Positions 8,556-19,006 of a DNA stretch of 64,000 bases are shown in pieces. Below the pieces are notes generated by a model that saw nothing but the letters and a program-made list of their open reading frames with translations, ran no database searches and was not told the DNA's origin. The DNA is from Halanaerobiales bacterium (GTDB lineage: Bacteria; Bacillota; Halanaerobiia; Halanaerobiales; DTU029): the NCBI GenBank assembly GCA_029981855.1, contig JARRCS010000015.1:1-64000 (forward strand). Direction: 5' to 3'. Every line of letters begins with the position of its first letter. Position 1 is the first letter of the stretch. Both the position numbers and the translations under genes were made by a program.

Positions 8556-9146
8556 TTAAGCATGATCCAGGAGACCGAGGATAAAACTACTTACCCTTTC
8601 CCTTCCTTCTCCGGTAGTAGCTGAAAAGAAGACAAACTCCATTTCCGGGGTCAGGGCCAGTGTTTCCCTGATCAATTTCTCCTGTTTATGTCGCTGCCCC
8701 CTTGAGATCTTATCAACCTTGGTAGCCGCAACCAGGGTAGGAAGACCGGTCTCCTTTAGCCAGTTAACCATCATTATATCATCCCCGGTAGGTTTATGGC
8801 GGGCATCGACTATCTGAATAATACCGACCAGATTGGGGCGGTTTGTCAGGTAATCCTCTATCAAGTGGCCCCACTCCTCCTTTACCTTCCTGGGGACCCT
8901 GGCGAAACCATAACCGGGGAGGTCGACCAGGAAAAATCTATCATCTATATTATAAAAATTGATACTCTGGGTCCGCCCGGGCTGGGAACTGGTCTTAGCC
9001 AGTTTTTTGCGGTTAACCAGCCGGTTAATCATCGAGGATTTCCCTACATTGGAGCGACCGGTAAAGGCAATCTCCAGCCAGTTGTGTTCCGGGAAATCCT
9101 TATAACTATAGGCACTGGTAACAAAACGGGGATTATTAACCTTCAT
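8556..9146 (-). CDS. ysxC: ribosome biogenesis GTPase YsxC/EngB
   Basis: The GTPase is required for assembly of the large ribosomal subunit. G1 is [10 protein letters not shown]3 is [12 protein letters not shown]4 is ATKVDK and G5 is [10 protein letters not shown] prefer the ATG at 9146 because GGTGGAG lies directly upstream; it gives 196 residues, the usual length. The start lies inside the end of lonA, so the two are translationally coupled, as in Bacillus. Confidence 0.95.
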   Translation of the reverse strand: MKVNNPRFVTSAYSYKDFPEHNWLEIAFTGRSNVGKSSMINRLVNRKKLAKTSSQPGRTQSINFYNIDDRFFLVDLPGYGFARVPRKVKEEWGHLIEDYLTNRPNLVGIIQIVDARHKPTGDDIMMVNWLKETGLPTLVAATKVDKISRGQRHKQEKLIRETLALTPEMEFVFFSATTGEGRERVSSFILGLLDHA

Positions 9147-11481
9147 CGTCTCCACCATCCATCAGGATCAGCTCAAGCACCTGATCCATATGCTCCACAA
9201 ACTCTACCTCGATATCCCGTTTGAGCTTACTATTAAGCTCGCTAAAATTTTTCTTGTTCTCTACCGGTAGGATGATTTTCCTTAAACCTGCCCTGCGGGC
9301 TGCCATAATTTTTGTCTTAATTCCACCAACAGGTAAGACCCTGCCTCTTAAGGTGATCTCACCGGTCATGGCATAATCACCCCTAATGGGCCTCCTGGTT
9401 AAGGCAGAGGCGATAGCTGAAGCTATAGTTATACCGGCTGAGGGCCCGTCTTTGGGAACCGCTCCCTCGGGAACGTGAATATGCAGATCATATTTCTCAT
9501 GGAAGTCCTCCGGGAGATTTAACTTCTTTTGAATTGATCTGATATAACTCAAGGCCGCCTGGGCCGATTCCTTCATGATATCACCTAGGGAACCCGTCAG
9601 AATTAGCTTGCCCTTACCCTGTACGGCAGCCGCTTCTATCTCCAGAATCTCCCCACCGGTCTGGGTATAGGCCATACCGGTAGCAACGCCAACTCTATTC
9701 TCCTTGGCTGACTTCTCATACTTATATTTAGGAACACCAAGGTATTTCTCGATACTTTGGGTAGTTATTCTGGCCTTTCTTTCCCTTCCTTCCACAATCT
9801 CCTTGCCCACCTTTCTGGTGATGGCAGCTAATTTCCTCTCCAGGTTCCTAACCCCGGCCTCTCTGGTATATTCCCTAATAATCCTGTAGATAGCATTGGT
9901 CGAGATATTGATCTTTTTTTTAGTAAGACCGTGTTCCTTAAGAATCCGGGGAAACAAATGGCGCTCCGCTATCTGGACCTTCTCATCCTCAGTATAACCG
10001 GGTAATTCAATCACTTCCATCCTGTCCAGCAAGGGAGCCGGTATCGGATAAGAAACATTGGCGGTGGTTATAAAAAGTACCTGGGAAAGATCAAAGGGAA
10101 GTTCCAGGTAGTGATCGGTAAACTCCGAATTCTGCTCCGGGTCAAGAACTTCCAGCAGGGCAGCGGCCGGATCACCCCTGAAATCTGCCGTCATCTTATC
10201 AACCTCATCCAGGAGGAAGACCGGATTCTTGCTCCCTGCCTCCCGCATAGCATTAATAATTCTGCCAGGCCTGGAACCTATATATGTTCTCCTGTGGCCC
10301 CTGATCTCAGCCTCATCCCTGACACCACCCAGAGAGATCCGGACAAAGTCCCGGCCCAGGGCTCTGGCTATTGAACGGCCCAGTGAGGTTTTACCCACCC
10401 CCGGAGCACCTATCAGACAGAGTATAGGGCTCTTTTTCTGCGGAGCCAGTTTACGTACGGCCAGATACTCCAAAATCCTCTCCTTAACATCCTCCAGACC
10501 GTAATGATCTTCATTAAGCACCCTTTCCGATTTCTTTAGGTCCAGGTTTTCCTTCTTCACCTTCCCCCAGGGAAGGTCAAAGACACAGTCCAGGTAATTT
10601 CTAATAACAGCAGCCTCCGGAGACATCCCCGGGGTCTTACTCAGCTTCTTGATCTCCTCTTCAATTTTCCCGGCTATCTTATCGGGCAGGTCCAGTTCCT
10701 CCAGTTTCTCGCGGTATTCAATTATCTCACTATCCTCTTCCGCATCATCCAGCTCCTCTTTGATAGCCTTCAGCTGCTCCCTCAGATAGAACTCCTTCTG
10801 GGTTCTCTCCACCTGTTTTCTTACACGTTTCTGGATCTCCTGCTCTACCTTTAGGATCTCAATCTCATCCTGGATTATATCAAGTAGCTTATTTAACCTC
10901 TCTTTAACCAGGACGGCTTCTAAAAGCCTCTGCTCATCACGGTATTTTAATTCCAGATGGGAGGCAATGATATCAGCCAGTCTTCCCGGCTCTTCAATAT
11001 TCACGACCGTCATCATTGTCTCGGCCGGCAGATGGCGGTTATATTTAATATATTCCTGAAATCTATCAAGAACTGAGCGCATCAAGGCCTTCATCTCGGT
11101 ATCTACTTCTTCAATCTCCTCGGCAAAGGTCTCTACCCTGACGGCAAAGTATTCCTCTTCTTCCGTAAAATCGACAATTCTGCCCCGTTCGACTCCTTCA
11201 ACAATAACCTTAATCATCCCGTTGGGTAGTTTAACCAGCTGCTTAATCTCGGTAATGGTTCCAACCTGATAGAGGTCTTCCTTCCCGGGTTCTTCTATGG
11301 TTTCGTCCTTTTGAGTGGTAACAATAATCTCCTTCTCATCCAGCATGGCCTTTTCTAAAGCCTTAATTGATTTATCCCTACCTACCAGTAGGGGAATGAC
11401 CATATGGGGAAAAACAACCACACCCCTTGAAGCCAGCAGGGGTAACTCCTTGATCTCTTTACTATTAATTTCCTCTGTCAT
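9136..11481 (-). CDS. lon: ATP-dependent protease LonA
   Basis: The 781-residue cytosolic AAA+ protease has the full LonA layout: N-terminal substrate domain (1-200), coiled coil (200-250), AAA+ module and C-terminal protease. Walker A is GAPGVGKTS, Walker B is VFLLDEVDK. The catalytic dyad is Ser681 in [10 protein letters not shown] and Lys724 in [10 protein letters not shown]. It degrades misfolded and regulatory proteins. It lies between lonB and ysxC, the standard Bacillota arrangement. Confidence 0.97.
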   Translation of the reverse strand: MTEEINSKEIKELPLLASRGVVVFPHMVIPLLVGRDKSIKALEKAMLDEKEIIVTTQKDETIEEPGKEDLYQVGTITEIKQLVKLPNGMIKVIVEGVERGRIVDFTEEEEYFAVRVETFAEEIEEVDTEMKALMRSVLDRFQEYIKYNRHLPAETMMTVVNIEEPGRLADIIASHLELKYRDEQRLLEAVLVKERLNKLLDIIQDEIEILKVEQEIQKRVRKQVERTQKEFYLREQLKAIKEELDDAEEDSEIIEYREKLEELDLPDKIAGKIEEEIKKLSKTPGMSPEAAVIRNYLDCVFDLPWGKVKKENLDLKKSERVLNEDHYGLEDVKERILEYLAVRKLAPQKKSPILCLIGAPGVGKTSLGRSIARALGRDFVRISLGGVRDEAEIRGHRRTYIGSRPGRIINAMREAGSKNPVFLLDEVDKMTADFRGDPAAALLEVLDPEQNSEFTDHYLELPFDLSQVLFITTANVSYPIPAPLLDRMEVIELPGYTEDEKVQIAERHLFPRILKEHGLTKKKINISTNAIYRIIREYTREAGVRNLERKLAAITRKVGKEIVEGRERKARITTQSIEKYLGVPKYKYEKSAKENRVGVATGMAYTQTGGEILEIEAAAVQGKGKLILTGSLGDIMKESAQAALSYIRSIQKKLNLPEDFHEKYDLHIHVPEGAVPKDGPSAGITIASAIASALTRRPIRGDYAMTGEITLRGRVLPVGGIKTKIMAARRAGLRKIILPVENKKNFSELNSKLKRDIEVEFVEHMDQVLELILMDGGDDEG

Positions 11482-11567
11482 CTATTCTCTCACCTCAATT
11501 ATTTTATTCGCTTAAAGCATATACTTTTCCTGCCTAAATAGAAAATCTATAATAATTTCCCTTTTGA

Positions 11568-11613
11568 AAACTGCAAATAGATAAAGGACCTCGTCCAAAA
11601 AAAGGGACGAGGT
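11568..11613 (-). terminator. hairpin downstream of lonB, with a repeat half-copy
   Basis: ACCTCGTCC at 11588-11596 pairs with GGACGAGGT at 11605-11613. On the minus strand this hairpin immediately follows lonB. The T-tract after it is weak. Next to it, AACTGCAAATAGAT at about 11569-11582 is a half-copy of the repeat found at 7.2 and 13.5 kb. Confidence 0.5.
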
Positions 11614-11620
11614 TGCTCTC

Positions 11621-13297
11621 TCACTGCGAGATTGTCATTAATCTATCTGAGGTAATCAGTTTAAGTTTATCCTCTTCCTTAATCGTCATTGATTTTTCAA
11701 TAGCTTCTTCCAGGGTTGTAATGGGAATTATCTCTATTTCGCCAATCTTCTTAAAGAGATTCTGCCAGTTATCCTTTGGGATTAATACCCTCTTAGCCCC
11801 CGCCCTCCTGGCGGCATCAATCTTGGCTGTAACACCACCAACCGGTTTTATCAGGCCCCTGATAGATACCTCTCCGGTCATAGCCACCTTATTATCAACC
11901 GGAGATTTGGTCAGGGCAGAGTAAATAGCCACAGCCATTGAAACCCCGGCAGATGGCCCATCAATCGGAATTCCTCCGGGAAAATTTATATGGATATCGT
12001 AGTCGGAGGGGTTGAGGGGCATCATTCTCCTGAGGACCGTGATGGCATTTACCGCCGATTCCTTGGCCATGCTTTTACGGCGAACGGTATGACCCGCTCC
12101 CCCTATCTCTTCTTCTTCGATTACCCCGGTTATCCTGATTTCACCCTTACCTGAACTTACCTTGATAGCTGCCACCTCTATCTCAAGCAGGATACCCATA
12201 TTAGGGCCTCTGACAGCTAGACCATTGACCACCCCTATCTGGGGGAAGCTATGAATTTTTTTCTCAGGCCGCGGTGAATACCTCCCGCTGTTTATAACCC
12301 GCTCAATATCATCAAGAACGATCTCTTTACGGCCATCACCCATAGCAATCCCCCCGGCCAGCTGGACCATATTTACGACCTCACGCCCGTTACTGGCATA
12401 TCTCTCTACCAGGTCCAGGGCCTCTTCGGTGATGCTAAAGTTAATCCTCCTGACGGCATTTTGACTGATTAAACGCAGTTCATCAGGGACCAGGTCCCGG
12501 AAATAGATCTCCATACACCGTGAACGGATAGCTGGTGGAATTTCATGGGGCTGGCGGGTAGTAGCCCCGATCAGCCTGAAATCGGCCGGTAGCCCGTTCT
12601 GGAAAACCTCATGAATATACTGGGGGATATTCTTATCCTCTTCACTGTAATAAGCGCTGTCCAGAAAGACCTTCCTATCCTCTAATACCTTTAACAGTTT
12701 ATTCATCTGAATGGGGTGAAGTTCACCGATCTCATCTATAAAGAGGATCCCACCATGGGCCTTGGTTACGGCCCCGGGTTTGGGTTGGGGTATACCGGCC
12801 ATCCCCATCGGTCCTGCCCCCTGATAGATGGGGTCATGAACCGAACCGATTAAGGGATCGGCAATACTCCTCTCATCAAACCTGGCAGTGGTGGCATCAA
12901 GTTCCACAAATTTTGCATCCTGATTAAAGGGGGAAATAGGGTTCTTTTTAGCTGCCTCCAGTACCAACCTGGCAGCAGCAGTTTTACCTACCCCTGGCGG
13001 ACCATAGATAATGACATGCTGGGGATTAGGGCCGCAGATGGCCGCCTTGAGGGCCTCAATCCCCTCTTCCTGCCCGATAATATCTTTAAAACTGGCCGGC
13101 CTGGTTTTTTCGGCCAGGGGTTCGGTCAGAGAAATCCGGCGCATTGCCCTTAATTTATTTAATTCACTTTTAGACTCCTTAATTACAGCCTTTTTAGTTC
13201 CCTGCTGACTGCGCAGCATATTCCAGAAATACAGCCCGATAACCACAGCAAAGAAAAACTGGATTACGGAAAAAACCCTCAAAAAAGAACTATCCAT
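11621..13297 (-). CDS. lonB: ATP-dependent protease LonB
   Basis: The 558-residue protein is the membrane-anchored Bacillota LonB type. It has one N-terminal helix (about 8-26), no LonA-like N domain, an AAA+ domain and a Lon protease domain. Walker A is YGPPGVGKTAAA and Walker B is GGILFIDEIGEL. The catalytic Ser449 lies in IDGPSAGVSM and Lys492 in GGVTAKIDAA. In Bacillus this paralogue is linked to forespore development; here that is only a family expectation. It has its own promoter region after the clpX terminator. Confidence 0.94.
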   Translation of the reverse strand: MDSSFLRVFSVIQFFFAVVIGLYFWNMLRSQQGTKKAVIKESKSELNKLRAMRRISLTEPLAEKTRPASFKDIIGQEEGIEALKAAICGPNPQHVIIYGPPGVGKTAAARLVLEAAKKNPISPFNQDAKFVELDATTARFDERSIADPLIGSVHDPIYQGAGPMGMAGIPQPKPGAVTKAHGGILFIDEIGELHPIQMNKLLKVLEDRKVFLDSAYYSEEDKNIPQYIHEVFQNGLPADFRLIGATTRQPHEIPPAIRSRCMEIYFRDLVPDELRLISQNAVRRINFSITEEALDLVERYASNGREVVNMVQLAGGIAMGDGRKEIVLDDIERVINSGRYSPRPEKKIHSFPQIGVVNGLAVRGPNMGILLEIEVAAIKVSSGKGEIRITGVIEEEEIGGAGHTVRRKSMAKESAVNAITVLRRMMPLNPSDYDIHINFPGGIPIDGPSAGVSMAVAIYSALTKSPVDNKVAMTGEVSIRGLIKPVGGVTAKIDAARRAGAKRVLIPKDNWQNLFKKIGEIEIIPITTLEEAIEKSMTIKEEDKLKLITSDRLMTISQ

Positions 13298-13386
13298 ATA
13301 ATTGTTGCCCCCTTCTGCAAAGAAGAAAATGATAAATCTTGCAAAAATTAGTATAACCTCTTGGGCTAATTTTATCCTCAGGGGGC

Positions 13387-13420
13387 AAAAAAAGAGATAA
13401 TAGCCAGGCTATTATCTCCA
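13387..13420 (-). terminator. rho-independent terminator of clpX
   Basis: On the minus strand, GAGATAATAGCC pairs with GGCTATTATCTC around a very short loop and is followed by a run of seven T. It separates clpX from lonB. Confidence 0.88.
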
Positions 13421-13473
13421 AAAGTCCTTAAATTATTACCTTACTTCTCTTCAGCAACTTACTTTTAACTTCA

Positions 13474-13523
13474 AACAACTGCAAATAGATGTTAGAGATC
13501 GGAAAGATCTATTTGCAGTTGTT
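13474..13523. repeat. compact palindromic repeat at the clpX stop codon
   Basis: AACAACTGCAAATAGAT (13474-13490) is perfectly inverted in ATCTATTTGCAGTTGTT (13507-13523), a 17-bp stem. The right arm overlaps the clpX stop codon by two bases. The motif is shared with copies at 7.2 and 11.57 kb. Confidence 0.7.
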
Positions 13524-14772
13524 ATGCTGACTCTTCTTTATCTTTTATTCTAACCAGTTTAGGATCTTTATGCTCATTAATTACCTCTGGTGTAATGATA
13601 CACTTGGTTACTGTCGGGTCTGAAGGAAGGTCATACATAATATCAAGGATTGCCTCCTCTATAACCGCTCTTAGGCCTCTGGCCCCGGTATTTCTGGAGA
13701 GGGCCTTGCTGGCAATCTCCTTCAGGGCTTCATCGGTAAACTCAAGTTCTACATCATCCATCTCAAAGAACTTGGTATACTGTCTAACAAGGGCATTCTT
13801 CGGTTCAGTTAAAATCCTGATCAGGTCCGACTCATCCAGTTCATCCAGGGTCACAACCAAGGGTAAACGGCCAATAAATTCGGGAATTAACCCGTAACGC
13901 AGCAGATCTTCAGGCAGAATATGTTTCAGGGTTTCCCCGATATTCTCTTCTCCCTTACTCTTAATATCTGCTCCAAACCCCATTACCTTATTACTTATCC
14001 GGGATTTGATGATCTTATCCAGACCGTCAAAGGCACCCCCGGCAATAAAGAGGATATTAGTTGTATCAATCTGAATAAACTCCTGATGGGGATGCTTCCT
14101 CCCCCCCTGGGGCGGCACACTGGCAACCGTCCCTTCCAGAATCTTTAATAAGGCCTGCTGAACACCTTCACCAGAGACATCTCTGGTAATCGAAGGATTC
14201 TCCGATTTCCTGGCTATCTTATCTATCTCATCAATATAGATGATTCCGTGTTCAGCTTTTTCAATATCGTAATCGGCAGCTTGGATAAGCTTAAGCAAGA
14301 TATTCTCGACATCCTCACCTACATAACCGGCCTCTGTTAAGGAGGTGGCATCGGTTATGGCAAAAGGAACATCAAGAATTCTGGCCAGGGTCTGGGCCAG
14401 CAAAGTCTTCCCACACCCGGTCGGTCCAACCATTAAAATATTACTCTTCTGCAGCTCAACATCATCGATCTTCATATCTGAATTGACCCGTTTATAATGA
14501 TTGTAAACGGCTACCGACAGGGATTTTTTGGCCCTCTCCTGACCAATAACATAATCATCGAGGATTTTCTTAATCTCACGGGGTTTTGGTATATTCTTAA
14601 GGGAAAACTCAATATCATCACTGAGTTCTTCCTCAATTATCTCATTACATAGCTCAATACACTCATCACAGATATAGACCCCGGGGCCGGCCACCAGTTT
14701 GCGCACCTGATCCTGGGACTTGCCGCAAAAAGAGCATTTTAATTGACCCTTTTCATCACCAAATTTAAACAT
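13522..14772 (-). CDS. clpX: ATP-dependent Clp protease ATPase subunit ClpX
   Basis: The 416-residue AAA+ unfoldase feeds substrates to ClpP. An N-terminal C4 zinc finger (CSFCGKSQ...[10 protein letters not shown]) binds adaptors and substrates. Walker A is [12 protein letters not shown] and Walker B is [11 protein letters not shown]. The pore motif is GYVG, and the IGF-like ClpP-binding loop appears as VMGFGADIK. It begins 9 nt after clpP, so the two form an operon behind tig. Confidence 0.97.
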   Translation of the reverse strand: MFKFGDEKGQLKCSFCGKSQDQVRKLVAGPGVYICDECIELCNEIIEEELSDDIEFSLKNIPKPREIKKILDDYVIGQERAKKSLSVAVYNHYKRVNSDMKIDDVELQKSNILMVGPTGCGKTLLAQTLARILDVPFAITDATSLTEAGYVGEDVENILLKLIQAADYDIEKAEHGIIYIDEIDKIARKSENPSITRDVSGEGVQQALLKILEGTVASVPPQGGRKHPHQEFIQIDTTNILFIAGGAFDGLDKIIKSRISNKVMGFGADIKSKGEENIGETLKHILPEDLLRYGLIPEFIGRLPLVVTLDELDESDLIRILTEPKNALVRQYTKFFEMDDVELEFTDEALKEIASKALSRNTGARGLRAVIEEAILDIMYDLPSDPTVTKCIITPEVINEHKDPKLVRIKDKEESA

Positions 14773-14781
14773 TATATCACC

Positions 14782-15378
14782 TTACTTTTCTTTAAGTTCG
14801 TTCCGGGTTATTACCTCATCTATAATACCATATTCAACTGCTTCTTGTGCTGTCATAAAATAATCCTGTTCCACATCCTTCTTAATCTGTTCAACACTCT
14901 TACCGGTGTGCTTAGCCAGGATTTCATTTAATGTCTCTCTGATCCGCAGGAGTTCTTTAATGTGGATCTCGGCCTCGGTTGCCTTACCCTGAATTCCACC
15001 AGCAGGTTGATGGATCATTACCCTGGAATAGGGCAGGGCATATCTCTTACCCTTGGTACCGGAAGCCAGCAGCAGAGCTCCTGCACTGGCAGCCTGACCC
15101 ATACAGATGGTTACTACATCAGGTTTAATATATTGAATTGTATCATACATAGCTAAAGCAGCAGTAACTGAACCACCCGGACTGTTAATATAGAGATAGA
15201 TATCCTTATCAGGGTCATCAGCTTCCAGAAATAACAGCTGGGCTATAACCAGGTTAGCAAGATGGTCGGTTACCTCACTGCCCAAAAAAACAATCCTATC
15301 CTTCAGCAACCTTGAATAGATATCATATGAACGCTCCCCACGATTAGTCTGTTCAACAACTATCGGTATCAAACCCAT
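14782..15378 (-). CDS. clpP: ATP-dependent Clp protease proteolytic subunit ClpP
   Basis: The 198-residue serine peptidase has the complete catalytic triad: Ser98 in [10 protein letters not shown], His123 in RVMIHQP and Asp172 in EQDYFM. It forms the tetradecameric chamber that works with ClpX. The N-terminus [19 protein letters not shown] is the usual short propeptide and axial loop. Confidence 0.97.
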   Translation of the reverse strand: MGLIPIVVEQTNRGERSYDIYSRLLKDRIVFLGSEVTDHLANLVIAQLLFLEADDPDKDIYLYINSPGGSVTAALAMYDTIQYIKPDVVTICMGQAASAGALLLASGTKGKRYALPYSRVMIHQPAGGIQGKATEAEIHIKELLRIRETLNEILAKHTGKSVEQIKKDVEQDYFMTAQEAVEYGIIDEVITRNELKEK

Positions 15379-15434
15379 TACTTTTCCCTCCTTCTTTAAT
15401 TCATTATTCCCGAATTTATCAGATTTAAACCCCC

Positions 15435-16718
15435 TTAATTATTTTCCACCAGAAAATCAATGACCTTTTTGATCAGCATTGAGTGTTTTATACCATCTAA
15501 CTGACCCTGCAGCTTAAGTAAACCCTTTATCTGCTCAGGGCTCTTCTCGCTGTCAGCAGCCATCTCCTCTATTCTCTTATCTATTTCTTCATCACTAACC
15601 TCAATTCCTTCTTTTTTTGCAATAGCCTCTAGCACCAGATTAATTTTTGCCCTTTTAGTTGCAGTCTCCCGCTTATTTTCCCGCCAGGTCTCTTCATCAA
15701 GGCCCATAAATTCCAGATAATCTTCGATTTTTAAGCCCTGTAGGGAAACACTATAAGCCATATTTTGGTACATCATATCCAGTTCATTATTAATTAAAGC
15801 CTCGGGTACATCTACTTTGGCATTTTCAGCCGCCTTTTCAATAATCTTATCTTCAAACTCCCGGTTAACCCTCTCCTCTTCAAACTTTTCCAGCCTCTCC
15901 CTGGTTTTTTCCTTTAGCTCATCAAGGGTATCATACTCGCCTACCTCTTTGGCAAATTCATCATCTAATTCCGGTATCTTTTTTACCTTAATCTCCTTAA
16001 TATTAACCTTAAAGATGGCTTCCTTACCTGCCAGGTTCTCAGCCTGGTAGTCCTCAGGGAAGGTAACCTTTACCTCCGTCTCCTCCCCAACCTTTTGACC
16101 GATTAACTGCTCTTCAAAACCAGGAATGAATATCCCGGAACCTATCTCTAAAGTATATTCCTCCACACTCCCGCCAGGAAATATCTCTCCATCAATAGTA
16201 CCTTCAAAATCAATTACAACAAAATCACCATCTTCTACAATCTCCTTATCGGAGTTCTCCAGCTGACTGTGCTGTTCCTGCAATCTTTTTAGTTCTTCTA
16301 AAACTGCTTCCTCTGTTACTTCAACCTCTTCTTTCTCAATTCCTAAATCGGTATACTGGCCCAGTTCAACCTCCGGTTTAACCTCAACAACAGCAGTAAA
16401 AGTAGCGGGTTCATTCTCGGCAAGATAAAGGTTATCTATTTCGGGCTGGGCGATCGGTTCAATCTCAGCAGCCTTAACAGCCTGAATATAGGCAGAAGGG
16501 ATTAATATATCAAGGGCATCTTTGTGCAGTACCTCTTTGCCGTATCTAGCCTCAAGCACTCTACGGGGCGCTTTTCCCTTACGAAAGCCAGGAATTGTAA
16601 CATTTTTTACCACCTTGCGATAAGCCTGCTCCAGGGCCTTATTTACCCTTTCCGGCTCGATCTCCACCTTTAATTCTACTTTATTTCCTTCTAAGTGTTC
16701 TTTAGCTACCTCCATCAT
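15435..16718 (-). CDS. tig: trigger factor
   Basis: The 427-residue ribosome-associated chaperone binds emerging chains. The ribosome-binding signature is [16 protein letters not shown] near residue 45. An FKBP-type PPIase domain (about 150-245, [29 protein letters not shown]) and the helical C-terminal arms follow. Two adjacent ATG codons can start it. It leads the tig-clpP-clpX group. Confidence 0.96.
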   Translation of the reverse strand: MMEVAKEHLEGNKVELKVEIEPERVNKALEQAYRKVVKNVTIPGFRKGKAPRRVLEARYGKEVLHKDALDILIPSAYIQAVKAAEIEPIAQPEIDNLYLAENEPATFTAVVEVKPEVELGQYTDLGIEKEEVEVTEEAVLEELKRLQEQHSQLENSDKEIVEDGDFVVIDFEGTIDGEIFPGGSVEEYTLEIGSGIFIPGFEEQLIGQKVGEETEVKVTFPEDYQAENLAGKEAIFKVNIKEIKVKKIPELDDEFAKEVGEYDTLDELKEKTRERLEKFEEERVNREFEDKIIEKAAENAKVDVPEALINNELDMMYQNMAYSVSLQGLKIEDYLEFMGLDEETWRENKRETATKRAKINLVLEAIAKKEGIEVSDEEIDKRIEEMAADSEKSPEQIKGLLKLQGQLDGIKHSMLIKKVIDFLVENN

Positions 16719-16798
16719 GAGCCTCCTTTGTATTCTCTTATCATATTATATTCTTTAAATAAATATTATTTCCTCTTTTAATTTCTTATAAATTTAAT

Positions 16799-16828
16799 CC
16801 CCGATCTGGCCTGGAGCCAACATCGGGG
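16799..16828 (-). terminator. hairpin between tRNA-Leu and tig
   Basis: CCCCGAT (16799-16805) pairs with ATCGGGG (16822-16828), with an inner TGGC/GCCA pair. It may end the tRNA transcript. There is no clear T-run, so function is uncertain. Confidence 0.45.
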
Positions 16829-16843
16829 TTACTATTAAGTATA

Positions 16844-16929
16844 TGGTGCGAAAGGCGGGACTCGAACCCGCACGGGAAGAACCCACTAGATCCTAAGTCT
16901 AGCGCGTCTGCCAATTCCGCCACCTTCGC
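16844..16929 (-). tRNA. tRNA-Leu (anticodon TAG)
   Basis: An 86-nt class II tRNA with long variable arm and encoded CCA. The acceptor stem pairs GCGAAGG with CTTTCGC (one G-T wobble). The anticodon stem CTAGA/TCTAG encloses CTTAGGA with anticodon TAG. The T-loop is GGTTCGAGTCC. Confidence 0.96.
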
Positions 16930-17031
16930 ATAGTAACCTTTGCAGAAAGCTAATCTTAAAGCTCCCTGCTTAAGGCAAATATAATATTAGCATATACTAC
17001 TTATCTTGTCAAGTATTTTTGGCTAAAGTTT

Positions 17032-17373
17032 TTACTTATATCCTTTGGCCATTAATTCTTCCTTACTCTCCCTTTTCCTTGTTTTTCTCGCAGGCCTTTT
17101 CTGTTTAACGGACTTTCCCATTTCTGCAAGAACAACCTCATGAATAGCGACCATAGCCATATCCGTTGTTACCTCACCTGAGAAAGCCTTCAATAATATT
17201 TTATTGATCAACCTATCCCGTTCCGGATCTAAACTACCGATCAGGTCTTTAATCAATCTCTCCAGTTCATCCTTTAAATGCCGATCATCTTTATCAGGAT
17301 TCTGCTGCCCCCGATCATAAATAAGCCTTCTTATTTCAATCAGCCTTTTAACAGTCTGTGACCGGTTTAACAT
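17032..17373 (-). CDS. hypothetical protein, 113 aa, next to DnaC-like gene
   Basis: The protein is highly charged and helical. It starts MLNRSQTVKRLIEIRRLIYD, has a middle region with LDPERDRLINKILLKAFSGE, and a basic tail RPARKTRKRESKEEL. I do not recognise the family. It lies 12 nt after the DnaC-like gene and is probably co-transcribed, so a DNA-replication or nucleic-acid role is possible but unproved. Confidence 0.65.
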   Translation of the reverse strand: MLNRSQTVKRLIEIRRLIYDRGQQNPDKDDRHLKDELERLIKDLIGSLDPERDRLINKILLKAFSGEVTTDMAMVAIHEVVLAEMGKSVKQKRPARKTRKRESKEELMAKGYK

Positions 17374-17385
17374 CTGTTACACCCC

Positions 17386-18231
17386 TTAATTTTCACGGTA
17401 ATCTTTATAATCATCAAAGACAAACTGAAAGCCCTGGGTCATCTCCTCAATCCTGGAGTAGAGATAAGTGGCACTATAGTAATGTTCGGTCTCTAAATAA
17501 GGATTACCCTCAAAACCAGGCCGGAATATTTTAAAATCCTCGTTCGATGTGAAAATGACGGGTTTATTATAATCATACCGCTGACAGAGCCAGGCGGTTA
17601 ATTCACCAAAGGTAAATTCCGTATCCCTCTCTTTGAAAAAATCGTCTATGATTAAAAGATCTGAATTGATGATGGCATTTTCTATTAATTCAACTTCCTG
17701 CAGGACTTCCTGATTACGGGTTCGATACTGTTTTTTCTTCCATAAATAATTTTTTTCACTCATAAAAAAGACGGGGGCGTAATGATTAAATTCATTCAGG
17801 TTATTACCCCTTCTCCTGTATTTAAAGGGGTTCTGCTGATAAATTCGCTTAACAAACTGCCAGAGGGCAAGTTTAGCCGTGGCAACAGCTATATGGGTTT
17901 TACCGGTACCGTTCCGGTAGCTAAATAAATAAGCAGATTGCGGGATCTCCATTACCTTAAAGATATTCTCGGCAAATGATTTCATTTTTTTAGCCCTTTT
18001 AGCATTTTCAGGCATAAAATCCGTATCAAAATTATCAAAGGTACAATCGAGATACTTTTCCGGTATATGGGCATTAGCTAACAATTTCCTGTAGATTCTG
18101 GACATAGCCTCCTCTTCCGAATAATATAGCAGACGCTTATTCATATCCGTCTGCTTTGAGTTCCTCTCTCGGCCTTTCTTTGCGTACTCTTTTTTCTTTT
18201 CCTCTATTATTTTTTTGAAATTGCTCTCCAT
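17386..18231 (-). CDS. DnaC/DnaI-like helicase-loader ATPase
   Basis: The AAA+ protein resembles replicative helicase loaders. Walker A is SYRNGTGKTHIAVATAKLAL, Walker B is DLLIIDDFFKE, and the sensor-like PVIFTSNEDFK follows. I chose the ATG at 18231 (281 residues) because AAGGTGAT precedes it; it overlaps the upstream DnaD-like gene by 95 nt. A shorter start at 18144 would nearly remove the overlap, but it lacks a close ribosome site. The N-terminus lacks the zinc-binding cysteines of Bacillus DnaI. It probably loads helicase together with its neighbour. Confidence 0.8.
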   Translation of the reverse strand: MESNFKKIIEEKKKEYAKKGRERNSKQTDMNKRLLYYSEEEAMSRIYRKLLANAHIPEKYLDCTFDNFDTDFMPENAKRAKKMKSFAENIFKVMEIPQSAYLFSYRNGTGKTHIAVATAKLALWQFVKRIYQQNPFKYRRRGNNLNEFNHYAPVFFMSEKNYLWKKKQYRTRNQEVLQEVELIENAIINSDLLIIDDFFKERDTEFTFGELTAWLCQRYDYNKPVIFTSNEDFKIFRPGFEGNPYLETEHYYSATYLYSRIEEMTQGFQFVFDDYKDYREN

Positions 18232-18817
18232 CCCTAAAATCACCTTTTTCAAATTCCTCCACTGTCAGGATTCCCTCTCTTGAAAGATTGATCAGGGTTG
18301 CCCTGGTATAAGAAAAGGGATCTCCCCTGGCATTCTTGCTGCTATATTCCATCACCTTTAAAACCAGTTCTTCTTCCATACCCTGATTAAGCACAAAATC
18401 CTTCAAATCCTGGAGTTCCTCATACCTGATCAACCTTGTGCCGAAATACTTGCTCCAGGCCCTGGCAATACTGCTGCCCGGTTCATTATAAACGCTTCTT
18501 TCCGGTTTACCTAAATAGTATTCGACCCTAATTTTCCCATCTTCATTTACTTCCCTTATCTTTTCAATCCAGCCAAATCCCTGCAACCGTTTCAGAGAAC
18601 TATAATAGATATTCTCTGTAATTTTGGCCGCTTTAAGTACCCTCTCTTTCCTGAGGCAGACCTTTTTTTGACCCGGACCGGTAAAACTGTAAAGGGCTGA
18701 TATCAGACAGATATCAAAGGAATTTAACCTGTCATCTCGGAATATGTAAATAGGAATAAGGGAATATTCTCCGGCAATCTCATCTATAATAACCTTTCTA
18801 TCATCCAAGATTAACAC
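18137..18817 (-). CDS. DnaD-like replication initiation protein
   Basis: The 226-residue protein has an N-terminal winged-helix region (about 25-105, with RLNSFDICLISALYSFTG and IYYSSLKRLQGFGWIEKI). A DnaD/DnaB_2-type helical domain follows (about 125-195, with FVLNQGMEEELVLKVMEYSS and PFSYTRATLINL). The basic tail overlaps the helicase-loader gene. In Bacillota, DnaD-family proteins act with DnaI-like loaders in primosome assembly; the gene pair supports that here. Confidence 0.75.
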   Translation of the reverse strand: MLILDDRKVIIDEIAGEYSLIPIYIFRDDRLNSFDICLISALYSFTGPGQKKVCLRKERVLKAAKITENIYYSSLKRLQGFGWIEKIREVNEDGKIRVEYYLGKPERSVYNEPGSSIARAWSKYFGTRLIRYEELQDLKDFVLNQGMEEELVLKVMEYSSKNARGDPFSYTRATLINLSREGILTVEEFEKGDFRDGEQFQKNNRGKEKRVRKERPREELKADGYE

Positions 18818-19006
18818 CTCTAAATAAATAAACTGAACAAACCGGCTTTACTCTTCCCATTATTAATATTAGACATAAATATAGATATTCCTTTTTTTCA
18901 CTGGAGAAATTTATGCCGGCAACATAGCCCTTTCTATTCGTCAAACTCCAGATTATACAGATCGACCCTGTAACCCTGTTCTTTAAAATTTCTCTATAAT
19001 ATTACT

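Noticed and set aside
8796-9224. 142-aa plus-strand open frame
   Set aside because: Antisense to ysxC and the end of lonA.
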